Shown piece by piece: positions 16,588 to 20,653 of a stretch of DNA of 20,653 nt. The DNA comes from an uncultured Bacilli bacterium (GTDB lineage Bacteria; Bacillota_I; Bacilli_A; RF39; UBA660): positions 1 to 20,653 of the forward strand of contig CANQEF010000006.1 of assembly GCA_947594675.1 (NCBI GenBank), read 5' to 3'. A model generated the notes under the pieces. The model was not told the DNA's origin and did no database searches. It saw only the letters and a list, made by a program, of their open reading frames with translations. Made by a program: the position numbers and the translations under genes. Position 1 is the stretch's first letter. Each line of letters opens with the position of its first letter.

Positions 16588-17409
16588 TTATTTCTGACAA
16601 GTAGCACAATAATGTGTTCCTCTACCGCCAACTTTTATTTTTAAAATTGCATTACCACAAACAGGGCACTTTTCATTTGCTTTACCATGAACTAATAACT
16701 CATTTTGAAATCTCCCATGAACTCCCTCGCTTGAAGTAAAACTCCTAATAGTTGTTCCACCCAACTTAATAGCTTTTTTAAATACCTCTTTACAATTATC
16801 TATTATTAATTTACATTCATCAATAGTAACATCACTTGCTTTTCTAGTAGGCTTTATTTTACTCATAAAAAGAATCTCATCATCATAAATATTTCCAATA
16901 CCTGTAATTATACTTTGATCCAAAAGGACCGTTTTTATTGGTAACTTCTTATTATGAATCTTTTCATAAAGATATTCCTTAGTTAATTTAGGATCATCAT
17001 ATTCAAGCCCTAATTCTACCAAAGGTTTCATTTGATTAACTCTATCATTAGGAATTAAATACATCTTACCAAACTTTCTTACATCATGAAAACGAAAACT
17101 CAACTTTTTATCAAGAATTAATTCCACATGCTCATGTTTATTTATTTCTTCTTTTAAATCACGAAAAGTAAACTTTCCTTCCATTCTTAAATGTATCAAT
17201 AAATTATCTTTATCTAACTCAATCACAATAAATTTACCACGTGTTTTAATATTATTAATCTTTTGACCTAATATTTCTTTTTTAAACTGATCTGTAGTTG
17301 GATAAGCAATAATATTATCCCAGTATATATTACATCCAGTTATTGTCTTACCAATAATTTTTTCTTTTAAAGAATTAGTAACTGTAATTACTTCTGGTTT
17401 TTCAGGCAT
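16588..17409 (-). CDS. mutM: Formamidopyrimidine-DNA glycosylase MutM/Fpg
   Basis: Bifunctional DNA glycosylase/AP lyase that removes 8-oxoguanine and formamidopyrimidines. The 273 residues begin MPEKPEV: Pro2 becomes the catalytic N-terminal proline and Glu3 the general acid. K59 in TRGKF, HDVRKFG (108-114), ITGIGNIYDDEIL with N173, and a C-terminal zinc finger (C248, C251, C268, C271, R263 in the loop) are all present. An ATG at 17415 adds two residues (MF), but it lies one base from the SD and would bury the catalytic Pro; the ATG at 17409, seven bases from AGGAGG, is therefore the start. It follows polA by 11 bases, with its SD overlapping the polA stop. Confidence 0.96.
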   Translation of the reverse strand: MPEKPEVITVTNSLKEKIIGKTITGCNIYWDNIIAYPTTDQFKKEILGQKINNIKTRGKFIVIELDKDNLLIHLRMEGKFTFRDLKEEINKHEHVELILDKKLSFRFHDVRKFGKMYLIPNDRVNQMKPLVELGLEYDDPKLTKEYLYEKIHNKKLPIKTVLLDQSIITGIGNIYDDEILFMSKIKPTRKASDVTIDECKLIIDNCKEVFKKAIKLGGTTIRSFTSSEGVHGRFQNELLVHGKANEKCPVCGNAILKIKVGGRGTHYCATCQK

Positions 17410-17420
17410 AAACATTCCTC

Positions 17421-20030
17421 CTACTTGGCTTCATACCAGTTATTTCCTATTTCTATATCCACTTTTAATGGAACATTAAGCTTAAAAGTATTTTCCATAA
17501 TATTCTTTACAATTTCTTTTACTTCTGCCAACTCACTATCTAAAACATTGAAAACTAATTCATCATGTACTTGAATTAACATTTTACTTTTTAATTTTCT
17601 CCTATTAAACTCTTGAAAAATTTCTACCATAGCCTTCTTTAATATATCAGCAGCTGTTCCCTGAATAGGAGTATTTAAAGCAATTCTCTCACCACTACTT
17701 CTAATCATATAGTTTTTATTATTTAATTCCTCTATAATTCTTTTTCTATTCATAAGTGTTTTTACATATCCATACTTATAGGCATTAGCCTTTTCTTCTT
17801 CCATATACTCTTTTATACCAGGATAAGTTTCCAAATAATTATCCATAAATTTCTTTGCAGTAGCAATATCAATACCCAAATCTTCTGATAAACCAAAACT
17901 ACTAATTCCATATAAAATCCCAAAATTAACTGCTTTAGCCGTCCTACGCATATCTTTTGTAACTTCTTCTATAGGAATTTTAAATATATCACTAGCTGTT
18001 TTAGAATGTATATCTTTATCATCAACAAAAGCTTGTATCAAATTAGTAGCATTTGATAGTGATGCAAATACTCTTAACTCAACTTGTGAATAATCACTTG
18101 ATAATATCTTAGAATTTTCATCAGGAACAAAAGCTTTTCTAATTAAACGACCATACTCCGATCTAGCTGGTATATTTTGTAAATTAGGCGAAATACTGGA
18201 AAGTCTACCTGTCCTTGTCAAAGTCTGTGTAAAAATAGTATGAATACGCCCATCTTCACGAACTTCTGCTTTCAAACCAACAGCATAATTAGCATATAAC
18301 TTATAAATCGTCCTATATTCCAAAATCTTATCAACAATGGGATGAACAAATCTTATCTTATCTAATATTTCTTTATTGGTAGAAAACTTATTATCTTTAA
18401 TTTTCTTAGGATAAGGAATTTTTAAAGTTTCGAACAAAACACTTCCTAATTGTCCTGGAGACATAATATTAAACTTAACCCCGGCACATTCATAAATTTC
18501 TTCTTCCAATTCATCCATCCTTTGTTTAAGCTCTTTTTCAATAGCTGTCAAATATTCAGTATTAACCTTTATACCAGTAATCTCCATATCAGCTAAAACA
18601 AGACATAAAGGCATCTCTATATTATTAAATAATTCCGTTTCTTCAGCATCATCAATTTCTTTTAATAGCTTATCTTTTGTTTCGTATATAAACTGAACTT
18701 TTTCATAACAAAGATCCTTCAATTTTTCTAAAGAAACAAGTTTAGGCTTTTTTATAGAACCAAACACATCATCATACAAAGGAATATCATAATTTAATTG
18801 TTTTGCAACAAAAGCTATATCATCTTTAATAACATAATCAAGAAGATAAGTAGCAATCATTGTATCAAAAGTAACATTTTTAAAATTAATTCCTAAATTA
18901 TTTAAAACTACCAAACATTTTTTCAAATCATAAGTATATTTTTCATTATCACTCATAAAAATATCTTTATATTTAATAATTTCATCTTTTGACAAAAATA
19001 AAGTCTTTTCTCCATTACAAAGAGCCATCCCTAAAATTTCACTTTTACTATATACTGTTCCTCTAGTTTCTAAATAAAAAGCAAAATTACTATTTCTAAA
19101 ATCATCTATTGTACCTAAAACTAACTTCTTTCTCTCTATTTTTACTTCTTCTTTACTCTTATACTCATTAAAATCAAATTTTTTTAGTATTGAATAAAAC
19201 TCTAATTCTTCTAACTCTTTAACAAATTCTTCCTCTTTAAATCCATCATATCGACAATCTTCTAAAGTAAAATCTAATGGTACTTTTCTATAAATAGTTG
19301 CTAAATCAAAAGACATGTAAGCATCAGCTTTTCCATCAATTAACTTTTCCTTAGTCTTTCCTGTTATTTTATCTATATTGTCATATAAATTATCTAAACT
19401 TCCATATTTTTCTAAAAGAGAAATAGCCGTCTTTTCTCCTATACCTTTTACTCCGGGTATATGATCACTAGGATCGCCCATTAAAGCTTTAATATCAATC
19501 ATTCTAATAGGATCAACCTTATAAGTATTTCTAAACTCTTTTTTATCCATTAATATATGTCCAGTTTGTTTTAATAGTTTTACTTCAACTTCTTCACTAA
19601 TTAATTGTAATAAATCTTTATCACTACTAATTATAGTCGCAATAAATTCATCTTCTTCATCCACCATTTTAGCAAGAGTACCAATAATATCATCAGCCTC
19701 ATAATTATCAATTTCATAATATTTAATACCCATTGTCTTTAAAACTTCTTTAGCCTTAGGAAACTGTACTCTCAATTCATCTGGCATTTCTGCCCTGCCA
19801 GCCTTATAACTTTCATATTTATCATGTCTAAAGGTTTTCCCTTTATCAAAAGCAACTACTATATATGAAGGAGATTCTTCCTTAATAATTTTATTCATCA
19901 TATTAATAAAACCATATAAAGCATTAGTAGGAAAACCTTTAGAGTTTTTCATAATTACTCCTTGATAAGCAGTTGCATAAAAACTCCTAAATAATAAATT
20001 ATTGCCATCTACTAAAATTATTTTTTTCAT
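17421..20030 (-). CDS. polA: DNA polymerase I, proofreading site degenerate
   Basis: Repair and Okazaki-fragment polymerase with a 5' nuclease. In the 869 residues: FEN-type nuclease at 1-290 (AFDKGKTFRHDKYESYKAGR at 60-79, NYEADD, SSDKDL, GDPSDHIPGVKGIG), a degenerate 3'-5' exonuclease domain at about 300-460, and the polymerase domain with motif A DYSQVELR (D646), motif B RRTAKAVNFGILYG (695-708) and motif C QVHDE (HDE at 822-824). In the middle domain the first Exo I Asp is Tyr319 (only E321 kept), the Exo II Asp is Cys372, and the Exo III Tyr/Asp are not recognisable, so proofreading should be absent, as in Bacillus and Taq enzymes. The ATG at 20030 with AGGTGG upstream is preferred to the GTG at 20039, which overlaps the SD. 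An extended -10 precedes it. Confidence 0.97.
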   Translation of the reverse strand: MKKIILVDGNNLLFRSFYATAYQGVIMKNSKGFPTNALYGFINMMNKIIKEESPSYIVVAFDKGKTFRHDKYESYKAGRAEMPDELRVQFPKAKEVLKTMGIKYYEIDNYEADDIIGTLAKMVDEEDEFIATIISSDKDLLQLISEEVEVKLLKQTGHILMDKKEFRNTYKVDPIRMIDIKALMGDPSDHIPGVKGIGEKTAISLLEKYGSLDNLYDNIDKITGKTKEKLIDGKADAYMSFDLATIYRKVPLDFTLEDCRYDGFKEEEFVKELEELEFYSILKKFDFNEYKSKEEVKIERKKLVLGTIDDFRNSNFAFYLETRGTVYSKSEILGMALCNGEKTLFLSKDEIIKYKDIFMSDNEKYTYDLKKCLVVLNNLGINFKNVTFDTMIATYLLDYVIKDDIAFVAKQLNYDIPLYDDVFGSIKKPKLVSLEKLKDLCYEKVQFIYETKDKLLKEIDDAEETELFNNIEMPLCLVLADMEITGIKVNTEYLTAIEKELKQRMDELEEEIYECAGVKFNIMSPGQLGSVLFETLKIPYPKKIKDNKFSTNKEILDKIRFVHPIVDKILEYRTIYKLYANYAVGLKAEVREDGRIHTIFTQTLTRTGRLSSISPNLQNIPARSEYGRLIRKAFVPDENSKILSSDYSQVELRVFASLSNATNLIQAFVDDKDIHSKTASDIFKIPIEEVTKDMRRTAKAVNFGILYGISSFGLSEDLGIDIATAKKFMDNYLETYPGIKEYMEEEKANAYKYGYVKTLMNRKRIIEELNNKNYMIRSSGERIALNTPIQGTAADILKKAMVEIFQEFNRRKLKSKMLIQVHDELVFNVLDSELAEVKEIVKNIMENTFKLNVPLKVDIEIGNNWYEAK

Positions 20031-20047
20031 TCTAACCACCTACTTAG

Positions 20048-20056
20048 AGTATATCA
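20048..20056 (-). promoter_or_regulatory. Extended -10 promoter for polA-mutM-pyk
   Basis: Minus-strand TGATATACT: TATACT (20048-20053) with a TGn extension, like the murG and tmcAL promoters. No good -35 is seen. The transcript would start near 20041, about 11 bases before the polA ATG. No terminator separates it from the small gene upstream. Confidence 0.5.
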
Positions 20057-20066
20057 TAAATACAAC

Positions 20067-20225
20067 TTACTTACTAACATTAATTATTTCTAAATTGTCA
20101 TTTTTCTCATGATAAATCTTATTCAAACGTTCAACTCTTTCAGAAACCATAATTAAATATAAAGCAAATAATAAATAAGCCCCTATTAAAATAAGTCCTT
20201 TCTTTAAAATATTTTTTCTTTTCAT
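20067..20225 (-). CDS. 52-aa single-TM protein, candidate SOS division inhibitor (YneA/SosA-like)
   Basis: A small gene divergent from lexA. The product begins MKRKNILKKG (basic, so the N-terminus should stay inside), has one TM helix LILIGAYLLFALYLIMV (11-27), and a polar tail of 25 residues outside (SERVERLNKIYHEKNDNL...). There is no signal-peptidase site that I can see and no LysM domain. An ideal SD (AAAGGAG) stands seven to eight bases before the ATG. Its promoter is TTGACA-17-TAAAAT, with a near-consensus LexA box inside the spacer. In B. subtilis (yneA) and S. aureus (sosA) the gene divergent from lexA is an SOS-induced, single-TM inhibitor of division, and this protein has the same topology in shorter form. 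Existence of the gene is well supported; the inhibitor role is inferred from position, control and topology, not from sequence identity. Confidence 0.8.
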   Translation of the reverse strand: MKRKNILKKGLILIGAYLLFALYLIMVSERVERLNKIYHEKNDNLEIINVSK

Positions 20226-20252
20226 AAGTATCTCTCCTTTCTTTCATATTCA

Positions 20253-20281
20253 ATTTTAGTACATACAATTGTTCGTGTCAA
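20253..20281 (-). promoter_or_regulatory. Promoter of the small SOS gene
   Basis: Minus-strand TTGACA (20276-20281), a spacer of exactly 17 bases, then TAAAAT (20253-20258). Only one base from the sigma-A consensus in the -10. The LexA box occupies 14 of the 17 spacer bases, so bound repressor would block polymerase. Confidence 0.8.
20262..20275. promoter_or_regulatory. LexA box 1 (strong)
   Basis: On the minus strand CGAACAATTGTATG, against the Gram-positive LexA consensus CGAACRNRYGTTYG: only two positions differ. It lies within the spacer of the small gene's promoter. Confidence 0.8.
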
Positions 20282-20289
20282 TATAAAAT

Positions 20290-20303
20290 TAAACATTTGT
20301 TTG
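20290..20303. promoter_or_regulatory. LexA box 2 (weaker)
   Basis: TAAACATTTGTTTG keeps the AAC-N4-GTT core and differs from the consensus CGAACRNRYGTTYG at three informative positions. It overlaps the first three bases of the lexA -35 and lies 28 bases from box 1, as expected for an autoregulated lexA promoter. Confidence 0.6.
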
Positions 20304-20329
20304 ACATTTTACATTTTTAATGGTAAAAT
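20301..20329 (+). promoter_or_regulatory. lexA promoter
   Basis: TTGACA (20301-20306), 17 bases, TAAAAT (20324-20329). Predicted transcript start near 20336, 15 bases before the ATG. Same -35, -10 and spacing as the divergent promoter. Confidence 0.8.
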
Positions 20330-20350
20330 GAATTCATAAAGGAGGAAAAA

Positions 20351-20653
20351 ATGGAAAAATTAACGAATAGACAAAATTACATCTTAAACGTCTTAAAAAA
20401 ATTAGTAGCAAAAAATGGATACCCACCAACAGTTCGTGAAATAGGACAAGCTGCCGATTTACACTCTCCAGCAACAATTCATTTTCACTTACAAAAATTA
20501 GAAGAAAAAGGCTATATCAAAAAAAATTCCAGTAAAAATCGTACTATTGAAATTTTAGTTCCCAATGAATATTTAGAAAAAAAAGAAAATGTTGTGGAAG
20601 TACCCCTTGTTGGTAAAGTAACAGCAGGAAGTCCTATAGAAGCCATTGAAACA
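20351..20653 (+). CDS. lexA: SOS repressor LexA, partial (C-terminus outside window)
   Basis: The first 101 residues of the repressor that controls the SOS response and cleaves itself when stimulated by RecA filaments. The winged helix-turn-helix covers about 1-70 (RQNYILNVLKKL, GYPPTVREIGQAA, SPATIHFHLQKLEEKGYIKK). The start of the peptidase domain is visible, with VPLVGKVTAG and the Ala92-Gly93 bond matching the usual self-cleavage site. The catalytic Ser and Lys fall beyond base 20653. GGAGG stands five bases before the ATG. It is divergent from the small TM-protein gene, with two LexA boxes in between. Confidence 0.96.
   Translation, partial: MEKLTNRQNYILNVLKKLVAKNGYPPTVREIGQAADLHSPATIHFHLQKLEEKGYIKKNSSKNRTIEILVPNEYLEKKENVVEVPLVGKVTAGSPIEAIET

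Noticed and set aside
1..20653. Mycoplasma-type code with TGA as Trp
   Set aside because: murG, pyk and paralogue 1 end at TGA at sensible lengths, and Trp residues checked are coded by TGG.

Overview
The window comes from the chromosome of a low-GC Gram-positive bacterium (Firmicutes/Bacilli-like). Base composition is very AT-rich and Shine-Dalgarno (SD) sites are strong GGAGG or AGGTG. Gene content is bacillar: DivIB, an FtsZ with a [11 protein letters not shown] tail, TmcAL (YlbM type), a PolA without recognisable proofreading residues, and LexA. Several genes end in TGA (murG, pyk, the last membrane paralogue), so TGA is a stop and the Mycoplasma code does not apply, although the AT bias recalls wall-bearing relatives of the Mollicutes. 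I cannot name a species.

Layout. 1-1018 (minus): a partial short-chain dehydrogenase preceded by a small two-TM protein. 1062-13117 (minus): a division and cell wall (dcw) segment read murG, murB, divIB, five tandem paralogous membrane proteins, then ftsA and ftsZ, ending in a hairpin terminator. A good sigma-A type promoter lies just upstream of ftsA and another candidate lies inside the paralogue array. 13252-15157 (plus): tmcAL and gmk, overlapping, with a bidirectional terminator after gmk. 15149-20056 (minus): polA, mutM and pyk, closely spaced. 20067-20225 (minus): an unlisted 52-codon gene for a single-TM protein, divergent from lexA (plus, cut by the window end).

How it fits together. 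MurG and MurB make peptidoglycan precursor; DivIB, FtsA and FtsZ are divisome parts. The five paralogues, about 6.8 kb placed between divIB and ftsA, look like GT-C type lipid-linked sugar transferases with an extra C-terminal soluble domain. They are the most unusual part of the cluster.

The other notable item is the lexA divergon. The small membrane-protein gene and lexA each have a TTGACA-17-TAAAAT promoter. A near-consensus Gram-positive LexA box fills the spacer of the small gene's promoter, and a second, weaker box overlaps the lexA -35. This matches the arrangement of B. subtilis yneA/lexA and S. aureus sosA/lexA, so the small gene is a strong candidate for a minimal SOS-induced division inhibitor. 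polA lies 36 bases downstream on the same strand.

No rRNA, tRNA, CRISPR array, insertion sequence or prophage feature was seen. No gene-free stretch exceeds about 210 bases.
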